From Streptomyces sp. NL15-2K (GTDB taxonomy: Bacteria; Actinomycetota; Actinomycetes; Streptomycetales; Streptomycetaceae), in assembly GCF_030551255.1 (NCBI RefSeq), contig NZ_CP130630.1, forward strand, positions 1,736,001 to 1,800,000: 64,000 nucleotides of DNA, in the 5' to 3' direction. The position numbers and the translations under genes are program-made. Under the pieces are notes generated by a model that was given only the letters and a program-made list of their open reading frames with translations, ran no database searches and was not told the origin of the DNA. Below are positions 8,199-17,567 of this stretch, piece by piece (position 1 is the stretch's first letter; the number at the start of each line of letters is the position of its first letter).

Positions 8199-10763
8199 GT
8201 GCTGAAGGCGACGCTGAGGAGCTTTCTCGCGCACAAGGGACGGCTGCTGCTCTCCGCGCTGGCCGTCGTGCTGTCCGTGGCGTTCGTCTCGGGCAGCCTG
8301 ATCTTCTCGGACACGCTCAGCCGGACCTTCGACCGGCTCTTCGCCACGACCGCGCCCGACGTCACCGTCAGCCCCAGGGAGACCCTCGACGAGGCGGTGC
8401 CGTCCGGTAGGACGGCCACCGTGCCTGCCGCGCTCGCGGACCGGGTGGCCCTGGTCGACGGGGTCGCCGCCGCGCGCCCGGACGCCGAGATCGAGAACAT
8501 CACCGTAGTCGACGAGAAGAACGAGTCCGTCAGCCCGACCACCGGCGCCCCCACGATCGGCACCGACTGGAACCCCGACGAGCGCAGCCCCGTCGAACTC
8601 ACCTCCGGCCACGCCCCGCGCGGGGCCGGCCAGGCGATGCTCGACGCGGAGACCGCCGGCCGAAGCGACGTGCGCATCGGCGACACCCTCACGGTCATCG
8701 CGCCGCCGGGCTCGTTCAAGGTCGAGGTCGTCGGCATCGCCACCTTCACCACGACCAACCCCGGCGCCGCGCTGCTCTTCCTCGATCCGCCGACCGCGCA
8801 GACGAAGCTGCTGGGCGACGCGCGGGCGGCCACCAGCATCTCGGTCGACGCCGAGGAGGGCGTGAGCGACGCGCGGGTGAAGCAGAGCGTGGCCGCCGCG
8901 CTCGGTGCGGACACGTACGAGTACCGGACCGCCGACGAGCAGGCGCAGTCGGACGTCGACGAGCTGGGCGGATTCCTCGACGTCATCAAGTACGTGATGC
9001 TCGGATTCGCCGGGATCGCCGTCCTGGTGGGCGTGTTCCTGATCGTCAACACCTTCTCGATGCTGATCGCCCAGCGCACCCGCGAGCTGGGCCTGCTGCG
9101 CGCGCTGGGCGCCGACCGGCGCCAGGTCCGCCGCTCGGTCCTCACCGAGGCGATGCTGCTCGGCCTGGTCGGCTCCACGGTGGGCCTGGCCACGGGCGTC
9201 GGCCTGGCCGCCGGGCTGATCGCGCTCATGAACACGCTGGGCATGAACATCAAGTCCTCCGAGATGGTCATCGGCTGGGGCACGCCCGTGGCGGCGTACG
9301 TCGTCGGTGTCGGCGTCACCTTCGTCGCCGCCTACCTCCCGGCCCGGCGCGCGGCGGGCGTCTCCCCGATGGCGGCCCTCGCGGACGCCGAGGTCGCCGG
9401 GATCGGGCGGCCGCTGAAAGTCCGCGCGATCGTGGGCGGCGGCGTCGGGGCGGCGGGCGCGGCCGCGCTCACGGGATGCGTGGTGTCGTCGGAGACCGGT
9501 TCGGCGGCGTCCCTGCTGGTCCTCGGCATCGTCCTGACGCTGCTCGCCACCGTGATCGCGGGCCCGCTGCTGGTGCGGCCGGTGATCCGGGTGCTCGGCG
9601 GGGCCTTCCCGGCGCTGTTCGGGTCGATCGGCCGGATGAGCCAGCGCAACGCCCTGCGCAATCCCCGCCGTACCGGCGCCACCGCGGCCGCGCTGATGGT
9701 GGGGCTGGCCCTGGTCGGCGGGATGTCGGTGGCGAGCGCCTCGATGACCGAGTCCTTCGACCAGCAGATCGACAAGACGCTGGGCGCCGACTTCGTGGTG
9801 CAGAACGCCAACTTCCAGCCGTTCCCGCAGGAGGTCACGGACGAGATCCGGGACACCGAGGGCGTCGGGCTCGTCGTCCGGTCACGGTTCACCCCGGTCG
9901 CCGTACGGCTGCCGGACGGCGACCGCGTCGAGACGAGCGCCGTGGGGTACGACCCGCAGCTCGACGAGGTCGCCAACATCTCGTACACGGCGGGGAACAC
10001 CGCGGCGGCGCTCGCGGACGGCGGACTCGCCATGAACCAGGACTTCGCGCGGGACCACGGCGTGCGGGTCGGCAGCAGGATCCCCGTCGAGTTCCAAGGG
10101 GGACGTACCACCGAACTGACGGTGGGTGCCCTCGCCGACCAGCAGTCGGAGGGCTTCGGGATGCAGGGCGGGCTGTACTTCGGCCTGGCCACGCTGGAGA
10201 GGTTCGCACCGGGCGGGCAGGACTCCGCGGTGTACGTGAACGCCTCCTCCGGCACGAGCGCCGGCGACCTGCGCGCGAACCTGGAGCGGACGCTCGACCC
10301 GTATCCGCAGGTGCAGGTGCGCGACCTGGACGACTACAAGGAGCTGGTCCACGACCAGATCGCCGTACTGCTCTACCTGGTGTACGCGCTGCTCGGGCTG
10401 GCGATCGTCATCGCGGTGCTCGGCGTGGTCAACACCCTTGCCCTGTCGGTCGTGGAACGGACCCGGGAGATCGGGCTGTTGCGGGCCATCGGGCTCGCCC
10501 GGCGTCAGTTGCGCCGGATGATCCGACTGGAGTCCGTGGTGATCGCGGTGTTCGGCGCGGTGCTGGGGCTCGCGCTGGGGCTGGTGTGGGGGGTGTGCAC
10601 CCAGCAGGTGCTGGCGCTGCAGGGCATGGACGCGCTGGCGATCCCCTGGGGCACGATCGTCGCGGTCGTCGTCGGCTCGGCGGTGGTGGGCGTCGTGGCG
10701 GCGCTGCTGCCCGCGTTGCGTGCATCCCGCATGAATGTGCTGGCGGCCATCGCGCACGAGTGA
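8199..10763 (+). CDS. FtsX-family ABC transporter permease with two FtsX domains
   Basis: An 854-residue permease beginning with a GTG at 8199. A first membrane segment (about 15-37) is followed by a MacB-type periplasmic domain, a first FtsX domain with three to four helices (about 260-400), a linker with two further helices, a second extracytoplasmic domain and a second FtsX domain near the C-terminus. The repeated RTREL/IGLLRALG and RTREIGLLRAIG motifs mark both FtsX domains. Such single-polypeptide permeases work with the upstream ATPase; the cargo (peptide, lipoprotein or antibiotic) cannot be told from sequence. Confidence 0.9.
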   Translation: MLKATLRSFLAHKGRLLLSALAVVLSVAFVSGSLIFSDTLSRTFDRLFATTAPDVTVSPRETLDEAVPSGRTATVPAALADRVALVDGVAAARPDAEIENITVVDEKNESVSPTTGAPTIGTDWNPDERSPVELTSGHAPRGAGQAMLDAETAGRSDVRIGDTLTVIAPPGSFKVEVVGIATFTTTNPGAALLFLDPPTAQTKLLGDARAATSISVDAEEGVSDARVKQSVAAALGADTYEYRTADEQAQSDVDELGGFLDVIKYVMLGFAGIAVLVGVFLIVNTFSMLIAQRTRELGLLRALGADRRQVRRSVLTEAMLLGLVGSTVGLATGVGLAAGLIALMNTLGMNIKSSEMVIGWGTPVAAYVVGVGVTFVAAYLPARRAAGVSPMAALADAEVAGIGRPLKVRAIVGGGVGAAGAAALTGCVVSSETGSAASLLVLGIVLTLLATVIAGPLLVRPVIRVLGGAFPALFGSIGRMSQRNALRNPRRTGATAAALMVGLALVGGMSVASASMTESFDQQIDKTLGADFVVQNANFQPFPQEVTDEIRDTEGVGLVVRSRFTPVAVRLPDGDRVETSAVGYDPQLDEVANISYTAGNTAAALADGGLAMNQDFARDHGVRVGSRIPVEFQGGRTTELTVGALADQQSEGFGMQGGLYFGLATLERFAPGGQDSAVYVNASSGTSAGDLRANLERTLDPYPQVQVRDLDDYKELVHDQIAVLLYLVYALLGLAIVIAVLGVVNTLALSVVERTREIGLLRAIGLARRQLRRMIRLESVVIAVFGAVLGLALGLVWGVCTQQVLALQGMDALAIPWGTIVAVVVGSAVVGVVAALLPALRASRMNVLAAIAHE

Positions 10764-10811
10764 TGGAATCGCGACGGTAGTACTCAAGTCGCCTGCCGCT
10801 GAGGAGAGTTC

Positions 10812-11696
10812 ATGTCACGTCCGTTCCGCTTCGGTGCCAGCATGATCGTCCCTGCCCCGGCCGAGGAATGGCGCGCCAAATGCCGGCGTGCCGAGGAACT
10901 CGGCTACGACGTGATCCTGGTCCCCGACCATCTCGGCATGGTCGCGCCGTTCCCCGCGCTGGTCGCGGCGGCGGAGGCGACCGAGCGGCCGCGGCTGGGC
11001 ACGTTCGTGCTCAACGCCCGGTTCTGGAACCCGGCACTGCTGGCCCGCGAGGTCGCCACGACGGACGCGCTCACCGGCGGGCGGCTGGAGCTGGGCCTGG
11101 GAACCGGATACGTACAGGCGGAGCACGACACGGCCGGGCTGCCGTACGGCTCGCCGGGTGAGCGGGTGGACCATCTGCGGCGAACGATCGAGGAGTTGGG
11201 GCGGCTGCTCGGCTCCCCGGAGCACCAACCACAGCCGGTGCGGAAGGTTCCGCTGATGGTCGGCGGCAACGGCGACCGCATGCTGCGCCTCACCGCCGAG
11301 CACGCCGACATCGCGGCCTTCACCGGCGCCCGCCCGGTGCCGGGAGACACCGCGGGCAGGCTGCTGCCGATCACGCCCGAGGAACTCGACGAGCGTGTGG
11401 CCAGGTACCAGGACCTGGCGAAGGGGCGCGCGGAGCCGGCGGAACTGAACCTCCTCATCCAGCTGGTGGCGATCACCGACGACCCCGAGGCGACCGTCCG
11501 GCCCCTGGTGGAGCGGGTGCCGGACCTGACCGTGCAACAGGCCCTGGAGCTGCCCCTCGTACTGGCCGGCACCCTGGAGCAGATCACCGCGAAGGTGCTG
11601 GCGCAGCGCGAGCGGTACGGCTTCTCGTATCTGACCGTCCTGGAGCCGTACATGGAGGCGTTCGCGCCGGTCGTCGCGGAGTTGCGGGGCCGGTGA
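10812..11696 (+). CDS. LLM-class F420-dependent oxidoreductase
   Basis: A 294-residue luciferase-like TIM-barrel protein. The pattern PDHLGM near 38-43, LGTFVLNARFWNPALLARE and LELGLGTGYVQAEHD is that of actinobacterial F420-dependent oxidoreductases; the MVGGNGDRML segment (about 150-160) contacts cofactor phosphate in relatives. The ATG has GAGGAGAG seven bases upstream. The substrate is unknown. It is convergent with the monooxygenase/kinase pair. Confidence 0.88.
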   Translation: MSRPFRFGASMIVPAPAEEWRAKCRRAEELGYDVILVPDHLGMVAPFPALVAAAEATERPRLGTFVLNARFWNPALLAREVATTDALTGGRLELGLGTGYVQAEHDTAGLPYGSPGERVDHLRRTIEELGRLLGSPEHQPQPVRKVPLMVGGNGDRMLRLTAEHADIAAFTGARPVPGDTAGRLLPITPEELDERVARYQDLAKGRAEPAELNLLIQLVAITDDPEATVRPLVERVPDLTVQQALELPLVLAGTLEQITAKVLAQRERYGFSYLTVLEPYMEAFAPVVAELRGR

Positions 11697-11742
11697 GGGC
11701 CCACCCGCGGTGGGCCGTTCCGCCGCCGGTGCTCAAGGCACG

Positions 11743-12045
11743 TCACGGATGCGTGGCCAGCGGGTCGAGGAAGGTCAGTACGGAGGCGTCCTCCTCGATC
11801 AGCGGGGTGAGGGCGGCGTTGAACGGGGCGCCGTACGGGGCGTTCAGGTGTGCCTTGAAGGCGTCCTCGTCCCGGTAGACCTCGAAGATCCAGTAGGCGC
11901 GGGGGTCGGACGCCTTGGTGTAGACGTCGAAGGCCAGGTTGCCTTCCTCTTCGCGCACCTTCAGGGCGTAGTCCCGGATCAGGCGGGCGACCTCGTCCTC
12001 CGCTCCCTCTCGGGCGGTGAACTCGGCGAGCAGGGTCTTCTTCAC
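11743..12045 (-). CDS. Antibiotic biosynthesis monooxygenase (ABM) family protein
   Basis: A 100-residue dimeric ferredoxin-like-fold protein of the YgiN/ABM family, with the conserved EEGNLAFDVYTKASDPRAYWIF core. Relatives are quinol monooxygenases or sugar-pathway accessory proteins. It lies 15 bp downstream of the sugar kinase and is likely co-transcribed with it, which suggests a role in the carbohydrate pathway of this locus rather than in an antibiotic pathway. Confidence 0.85.
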   Translation of the reverse strand: MKKTLLAEFTAREGAEDEVARLIRDYALKVREEEGNLAFDVYTKASDPRAYWIFEVYRDEDAFKAHLNAPYGAPFNAALTPLIEEDASVLTFLDPLATHP

Positions 12046-12060
12046 GGTTTCGTGTCCTTG

Positions 12061-13047
12061 TCAGTGGGTGGAGTCGAGGTGCCGGACGACGGCCTTGTCC
12101 GTCGCGAACTGCGCCAACTGGTCCTGCCATGGCGGGTTGGGCCCGGCAACCGAGCAGGTCAGGGCCGCGACCTGCGTGGCGAACAGACAAGCTGCCTCGA
12201 CATCGCCGGGACGCAGGTCCGTCAGCCTGCCGCCGAGGAGACCGTGGGTGCCGAGGTGGTGCAGCAGTCCGGCGGTGAAGGAGTCCCCCGCACCGACCGT
12301 GTCGACGACCGGCGTCGCCACCGCGGGCACCCGCACCCGTTCCCCGTCGAGTGAGGCCAGGGCGCCATCGGCGCCGCGCGTGATCACGACGAGCCGCGCT
12401 CCCGCCGCGTGCCAGGTGTCGCACGCCTGCTCGGGCGGAGTCCCGGGCAGGAGGAGATCCAGGTCGTCCTCGCTCAGCCGCAGCACATCCGCGAGACCGC
12501 ACCAGTGCGCCAGCCGGGCGCGGTAGACCTCGGGGTGCACCAGGAGCGGGCGGACATTGGGATCGATGCTGATGGTGGCCCGGGAGGCGGCCGCTGCCAG
12601 GAAGTCCTCCACCACCGCCGCCCCGGGCTTCTTGACCAGGGCCAGCGACCCGCTGTGCAGGCAGGCGGTGTCGGCCAGGTTCACCCCGGCCAGTTCCCCG
12701 CTCGTCCACTGCCAGTCGGCGGTGGCCTGCGCGTGGAAGGAGAACGTGGCCTGGCCCTGATTGTCCAGCTCGGCCACGGCCAGCGTGCTGGGCTCGGCGG
12801 CCTCCACGGCGTGCGACAGGTCCACCCCGGATGCCTCCAGGTGGGCCCGGAAGAGGCGGCCGAACACGTCGCCGGACAGCCGTGCGAGAAAGCGGGCCGG
12901 GGTTCCCAGCCGGGCCAGGGCCACCGCCGTGTTGGCGGGCCCGCCGCCCGGCAGCACCCGCAGGGCGAGTTCGTTCCGGGCACTCGCGGGTTCGGTGAAC
13001 GCGTCGGCGACGCACTCTCCCAGGACGGTGATCTGAGGCAGGGTCAT
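12061..13047 (-). CDS. PfkB-family carbohydrate kinase (fructokinase-like)
   Basis: A 328-residue ribokinase-fold kinase. PfkB signature 1 is GGGPANTAVALARLG near residue 34 and signature 2 is DTVGAGDSFTAG near 247, containing the catalytic aspartate. The ATG at 13047 is preceded by AAGAGAAGAG; the open frame continues upstream without homology. It is divergent from a Frc-like sugar importer, with operator-like repeats between them, so it probably phosphorylates the imported sugar, most likely fructose. Confidence 0.85.
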   Translation of the reverse strand: MTLPQITVLGECVADAFTEPASARNELALRVLPGGGPANTAVALARLGTPARFLARLSGDVFGRLFRAHLEASGVDLSHAVEAAEPSTLAVAELDNQGQATFSFHAQATADWQWTSGELAGVNLADTACLHSGSLALVKKPGAAVVEDFLAAAASRATISIDPNVRPLLVHPEVYRARLAHWCGLADVLRLSEDDLDLLLPGTPPEQACDTWHAAGARLVVITRGADGALASLDGERVRVPAVATPVVDTVGAGDSFTAGLLHHLGTHGLLGGRLTDLRPGDVEAACLFATQVAALTCSVAGPNPPWQDQLAQFATDKAVVRHLDSTH

Positions 13048-13157
13048 GGGCTGCTCTTCTCTTGGAACGCGCCGGCGGAACGGGCACGTCTCGGGCAGCC
13101 GCTGAACCGCTTCGGGCGGGCGACGGCCAAGGGCGTTGCCGATTTGTGACAGGTGCA

Positions 13158-13235
13158 AGGCATTGACGTTGCCTGGAAGCGGAGTCCATCATCCTGGCCA
13201 AGCGGTGTCAACGATGACATAAGTCAACGATGACA
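13158..13235. promoter_or_regulatory. Candidate LacI-type operators between kinase and importer
   Basis: Two near-identical palindromes, TGTCAACGATGACA at 13206-13219 and AGTCAACGATGACA at 13222-13235, have centres 16 bp apart. A third inverted repeat, AGGCA-N7-TGCCT, lies at 13158-13174. They occupy the 246-bp divergent promoter region of the kinase and the sugar-binding protein. The LacI regulator encoded at the end of the importer operon is the obvious binder. Confidence 0.55.
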
Positions 13236-13293
13236 CCTCGGGACGGCATGCCCCGATGCCGGCCGCTCGCCCGCAATCCCGCAGGAGTCGTTC

Positions 13294-14316
13294 ATGTCAC
13301 GCACCTCTCGTCTGCCCTCCTCCTTGCTCAGAGCCGCCGCTTGCACGGGCATCGCGGCCCTCACCCTGACCGCCTGTGGATCCGGATCCGAATCGGGCAC
13401 CGCGAGCACCGGATCGGGCAGCGTCAAGGTCGGTCTGATCACCAAGACCGACACCAACCCGTTCTTCGTCAAGATGAAGGAGGGCGCGGAGAAGGCCGCC
13501 AAGGAGAACGGTGTCGAACTGTCCACCGCGGCGGGCAAGTTCGACGGGGACAACGCCGGTCAGGTCACCGCCATCGAGAACATGGTCGCCGCCGGGGTGA
13601 AGGGCATCCTGATCACGCCGAGCGACTCCAAGGCGATCGTGCCGGCCCTCGAGAAGGCCAAGGCCAAGAGCGTCCTGGTCATCGCCCTCGACACCCCGAC
13701 CGACCCGGAGAGCGCGGTCGACGCCCTCTTCGCCACCGACAACCTCAAGGCGGGCGAGCTGATCGGCGAGTACGCCAAGGCCGCCATGAAGGGCAAGCCG
13801 GCGAAGATAGCCACCCTCGACCTCGCGCCGGGCGTCTCCGTCGGTGTCCAGCGGCACAACGGTTTCCTGAAGGGCTTCGGCGTCAAGGAGGGCGACTCCT
13901 CCATCGCCTGCTCCCAGGACACCGGCGGCGACCAGGCCAAGGGCCAGACCGCGATGGAGAACTGCCTGCAGAAAGCGCCCGACATCAACGTCGTCTACAC
14001 CATCAACGAGCCGGCCGCGCTGGGCGCGTACACCGCGCTGAAGGCCAAGGGCCGGGAGAAGGACGTGCTGATCGTCTCCGTCGACGGCGGCTGCACGGGC
14101 ACCCAGGCCGTCAAGGACGGCAAAATCGCCGCGACTTCGCAGCAGTACCCGCTGAAGATGGCCGCCGAGGGCGTCAAGGCCGTCGCGACGTTCGCCAAGG
14201 ACGGCAAGAAGGCGTCCGGTTACACCGACACCGGCGTCACGCTGATCAGCGACAAGGCGCAGGACGGTGTCACGTCCAAGGACACCGCCTACGGCCTGGA
14301 GAACTGCTGGGGCTGA
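13294..14316 (+). CDS. Sugar ABC transporter substrate-binding lipoprotein (FrcB-like)
   Basis: A 340-residue periplasmic-binding-protein type 1 lipoprotein. The signal peptide ends in a lipobox LTAC with C28 as the lipidated cysteine. The mature start [20 protein letters not shown] is characteristic of FrcB-type fructose/ribose binding proteins. It is the first gene of the importer operon, and a strong hairpin follows its stop, which would favour higher amounts of binding protein than of permease. Confidence 0.88.
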   Translation: MSRTSRLPSSLLRAAACTGIAALTLTACGSGSESGTASTGSGSVKVGLITKTDTNPFFVKMKEGAEKAAKENGVELSTAAGKFDGDNAGQVTAIENMVAAGVKGILITPSDSKAIVPALEKAKAKSVLVIALDTPTDPESAVDALFATDNLKAGELIGEYAKAAMKGKPAKIATLDLAPGVSVGVQRHNGFLKGFGVKEGDSSIACSQDTGGDQAKGQTAMENCLQKAPDINVVYTINEPAALGAYTALKAKGREKDVLIVSVDGGCTGTQAVKDGKIAATSQQYPLKMAAEGVKAVATFAKDGKKASGYTDTGVTLISDKAQDGVTSKDTAYGLENCWG

Positions 14317-14366
14317 GCCGTCGGCGCCCAACTGCCGCCGTAGCTGCCGCCGTTAAAACCCTCAGC

Positions 14367-14408
14367 GGGGCGGCCGTCCCCTCCTCCCCGACCGGGGACG
14401 GCCGCCCC
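14367..14408 (+). terminator. Intra-operon hairpin after the binding-protein gene
   Basis: A perfect 15-bp inverted repeat (14367-14381 with 14394-14408) with a 12-nt loop lies between the binding-protein stop and the permease start. There is no T-run, so it is more likely a processing or partial-termination structure that protects the upstream message than a full terminator. Confidence 0.65.
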
Positions 14409-14470
14409 CTCGTCCTCTTGCCGTCCGACAAGGGCCGACAAGGACTTCTGTCTTCCGACAAGGACCTCGC

Positions 14471-15478
14471 ATGACCGCCACGTCCACGCCACCGTCCACG
14501 CCGTACGCCGAACTCAAGGCACCGACCACGGTCCGCAGACTGCTCACGCAACCGACCACCGGCCCCCTGGTCGCCCTCATCCTGGCCTGCGTCTTCTTCT
14601 CCCTCTCGACCGACCAGTTCCTCACCGGCGGGAACTTCTCGCTGATCGTGCAGCAGGTCATGGTCGTCGGCACCCTCGCCATCGGGCAGACCCTGATCAT
14701 CCTCACGGCGGGCATCGACCTGTCGTGCGGTGCGGTGATGGCGTTCGGCAGCATCGTGATCGCCAAGATGGCGGCCGAGGGTTCCCTGCCACCGCTCGCC
14801 GCGATCGCGCTGGGCCTGGTCGTCTGCGGCGGCTTCGGCCTGCTCAACGGGGCGTTGGTGCAGAAGATCCCGCTGCCGCCGTTCATCGTCACCCTCGGCA
14901 TGCTCAACGTGGCGTTCGCGCTGACGCACATCTACTCCGAGGAGCAGACCGTCACCAACCTGCCGGGCCCGCTGACGGCGCTCGGGCAGACCTTCCCGCT
15001 CGGCAGGACCGACATCACGTACGGCTCGCTGGTCACCATCGCCCTGTTCCTCCTCCTCGCGTACGCGCTGAGCAACACCGGCTGGGGCCGGCACGTCTAC
15101 GCCCTGGGCAACAGCCCGGAAGCGGCCCGGCTGAACGGCATCCGCACCTCCCGCCTGACCATCGGCGTCTACACCGTGGCCGGCATCCTCTACGGCATCG
15201 CCGCCCTGCTGCTCATCTCCCGCACCGGAGTCGGCGACCCGCAGGCCGGGCAGACCGACAACCTGGACAGCATCACGGCCGTGGTCCTCGGCGGCACCAG
15301 CCTCTTCGGCGGGCGCGGTTCGGTCCTGGGCACGTTCATCGGCGTCCTCATCGTCGGCGTGTTCCGCAATGGTCTGCAACTGATGGGCGTCGCCTCGATC
15401 TACCAGACGCTGATCACCGGTGTCCTGGTGATCCTCGCGGTGACCGTCGACCAGCTCTCCCGGAAGAAGGCCCGATGA
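14471..15478 (+). CDS. Sugar ABC transporter permease (FrcC-like)
   Basis: A 335-residue CUT2-type permease with about eight to ten predicted membrane helices. It carries the family motifs LSCGAVMAFGSI, YALGNSPEAARLNGI and the GGTSLFGGRGS EAA-like loop. The ATG at 14471 follows a CAAGGACCTCGC leader. It overlaps the ATPase start by four bases (ATGA), showing tight coupling. Confidence 0.9.
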   Translation: MTATSTPPSTPYAELKAPTTVRRLLTQPTTGPLVALILACVFFSLSTDQFLTGGNFSLIVQQVMVVGTLAIGQTLIILTAGIDLSCGAVMAFGSIVIAKMAAEGSLPPLAAIALGLVVCGGFGLLNGALVQKIPLPPFIVTLGMLNVAFALTHIYSEEQTVTNLPGPLTALGQTFPLGRTDITYGSLVTIALFLLLAYALSNTGWGRHVYALGNSPEAARLNGIRTSRLTIGVYTVAGILYGIAALLLISRTGVGDPQAGQTDNLDSITAVVLGGTSLFGGRGSVLGTFIGVLIVGVFRNGLQLMGVASIYQTLITGVLVILAVTVDQLSRKKAR

Positions 15479-16311
15479 CTGCCACCTCCTCCCCCACGCC
15501 CGTGCTGCAGGCCCGCGGTCTGGTCAAGCGGTACGGCCAGGTCACCGCCATCGACGGTGCCGACTTCGACCTGCTGCCCGGCGAGGTCCTCGCCGTCATC
15601 GGCGACAACGGCGCGGGCAAGACCAGCCTCATCAAGGCCCTCACCGGCGCGGTGACTCCCGACGCGGGAGAGATACGCCTGGGCGGCGAACCCATCACGT
15701 TCTCCGGACCCCAGAGCGCCCGCGCCCACGGCATCGAGACGGTGTACCAGGACCTTGCTGTGGCCGCCTCCATGGACATCGCCTCGAACATGTTCCTCGG
15801 CCGTGAACTGCGCCGCCCCGGCATCCTCGGCAGCACCTTCCGCATGCTCGACAAGAAGCGGATGCGCCAGGAGGCCGCCGAGCACATGGCCGACCTGAAG
15901 ATCGGTCTGCGCTCGCTGACCCAGGCGGTCGAAACCCTCTCCGGCGGACAGCGGCAGGCCGTCGCGGTCGCCCGCGCCGTCGCCTGGGCCCGCAGCGTCG
16001 TCGTCATGGACGAACCCACCGCCGCCCTCGGCGTCAAGGAGTCCGGCCAGGTCCTGGACCTCATCCGCCGGGTCCGTGACAAGGGCATGCCGGTCGTCCT
16101 GATCAGCCACAACATGCCCCACGTCTTCGAGATCGCCGACCGGATCCACGTCCACCGGCTGGGCCGGCGCGCCGCCGTGATCAAGCCCTCCGACTACTCC
16201 ATGGCGGAGGTCGTCGCCATCATGACCGGCGCGCTCAGCGTCGACGCGGCCGGAGATACTGTCGTAGCGGATTCCGCCGCAGCGAAAGCCGCCGGAGTAC
16301 AGGCCACTTGA
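15475..16311 (+). CDS. Sugar ABC transporter ATP-binding protein, single-domain (FrcA-like)
   Basis: A 278-residue ATPase with Walker A GDNGAGKTS, signature LSGGQRQAVAVARA and Walker B VVVMDEPTAAL. Most CUT2 importers use a double-domain ATPase of about 500 residues; a single domain is the hallmark of the fructose importer FrcA type, supporting a fructose-like substrate. The start ATG overlaps the permease stop. The C-terminal 25 residues are Ala-rich and probably disordered. Confidence 0.9.
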   Translation: MTATSSPTPVLQARGLVKRYGQVTAIDGADFDLLPGEVLAVIGDNGAGKTSLIKALTGAVTPDAGEIRLGGEPITFSGPQSARAHGIETVYQDLAVAASMDIASNMFLGRELRRPGILGSTFRMLDKKRMRQEAAEHMADLKIGLRSLTQAVETLSGGQRQAVAVARAVAWARSVVVMDEPTAALGVKESGQVLDLIRRVRDKGMPVVLISHNMPHVFEIADRIHVHRLGRRAAVIKPSDYSMAEVVAIMTGALSVDAAGDTVVADSAAAKAAGVQAT

Positions 16312-16388
16312 CAGCTCAACCCCGCTCTCGCATGTTCCGGCCGAGGCCGCGGCCGGAACCCGGGAGCACTCAGGAGACGGTTTCCTCC

Positions 16389-17411
16389 ATGGCAGCGAGC
16401 CGCCGCCCCACCTTGGCCGACGTAGCCCGAGAAGTAGGTGTCAGCGCGAAGACGGTCTCCCGTGTCCTCAACGAGGACGGACCCGTCTCGGCGCGGACGC
16501 GGGAACAGGTACTCGCCGCAGTGGCCAAGCTGGGCTTCCAGCCCAACCTCATGGCCCGCAACATCCGCGTCGGCGGCCCGGACACCACCATCGGCCTGGT
16601 CATCCCCGACCTCGCCAACCCCTTCTTCGGAGCCGTGGCCCGCGCCATAGAGGACACTGTCGGCGAACGCGGACTGACCCTGCTCATGGGCTCCTCCGCG
16701 GACGACCCCGACCGCGAACGCGCCCTGACGGACAAGTTCCTCGCCCGGCGCGTCAGCATCCTGATCGTGGTGCCGTCCGTCGGCGCCGACCACTCCCACC
16801 TCAAGTCGCACCGCACGGCGGGGCTGCCCATCGTCTTCCTCGACCGGCCAGGAGTCGGCCTGCCCACGGACAGCATCGTCAGCTCCAACCGCGCCGGGGC
16901 CCAGGACGGCGTCGCCCACCTCATCGCCCACGGGCACCGCCGCATCGGCTTCGTCGGCGACCTGCCCGTCAAGCTGTACACCCGCCGCGAACGCCTCGCC
17001 GGATATCGCGCGGCCCTGCAAGAAGCCGACATCCCCTACGACCGCTCGCTCGTCGCCAACGCCCACGACCAACCAGGCGCCGAAGCCGCGACCTCCGCAC
17101 TCCTCGACCTGGCCGATCCCCCCACCGCCCTGTTCGCCGGCAACAACATCATGGCGCTCGGCATCGTCGCCGAACTCGCCCGCGGCAAGCGCAAGGACGT
17201 GGCCGTCGTCGCCTTCGACGACGTATCGCTCGCCGAGGCACTGGAACCGGCCCTGACCGTGGTCGCGCAGGACCCCGAAGAACTCGGCCGCAGCGCCGCG
17301 GCCACGGCCCTGGCCCGCCTCGACGGCGACCGCTCCCGCGCTCGCACCATCACCGTGCCCACCCGGCTGATCGTCCGGGGCTCGGGGGAGCAACCCGCGC
17401 CCAAGCCGTAG
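16389..17411 (+). CDS. LacI-family transcriptional regulator
   Basis: A 340-residue repressor with an N-terminal HTH (PTLADVAREVGVSAKTVSRV, about residues 6-25) and a type 1 periplasmic-binding-like effector domain. The ATG at 16389 has GGAGA 11 bases upstream; in-frame starts at 16308 (TTG) and 16330 (ATG) would add a Pro/Arg-rich stretch with no HTH function. It closes the importer operon and is the expected local regulator acting at the 13.2-kb palindromes. Confidence 0.88.
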   Translation: MAASRRPTLADVAREVGVSAKTVSRVLNEDGPVSARTREQVLAAVAKLGFQPNLMARNIRVGGPDTTIGLVIPDLANPFFGAVARAIEDTVGERGLTLLMGSSADDPDRERALTDKFLARRVSILIVVPSVGADHSHLKSHRTAGLPIVFLDRPGVGLPTDSIVSSNRAGAQDGVAHLIAHGHRRIGFVGDLPVKLYTRRERLAGYRAALQEADIPYDRSLVANAHDQPGAEAATSALLDLADPPTALFAGNNIMALGIVAELARGKRKDVAVVAFDDVSLAEALEPALTVVAQDPEELGRSAAATALARLDGDRSRARTITVPTRLIVRGSGEQPAPKP

Positions 17412-17567
17412 GCGGCTCGGCCCGGACCGCGAGTTCGCCGGCCTCTCCATCGACCGAGCAGGGCGCAAGCACGCCGGCACAACCCGCCGGCTGGTGCGGC
17501 CGAGAGAGTCACGCCGGCCCGCGGCAGGCAGCGGAGCGCTCTGGGTGGCAGGTGAGACATCCCCGGC

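Noticed and set aside
8079..9319. Large antisense frames opposite the ABC transporter genes
   Set aside because: Typical GC-rich shadow frames; they lack conserved motifs, while the plus-strand frames have complete ABC and FtsX motifs.
14725..16311. Long plus-strand frame running from the permease into the ATPase
   Set aside because: Its first 250 codons are an Arg/Pro/His-rich shadow of the permease; the ATPase starts at 15475 with a coupled ATG and normal N-terminus.
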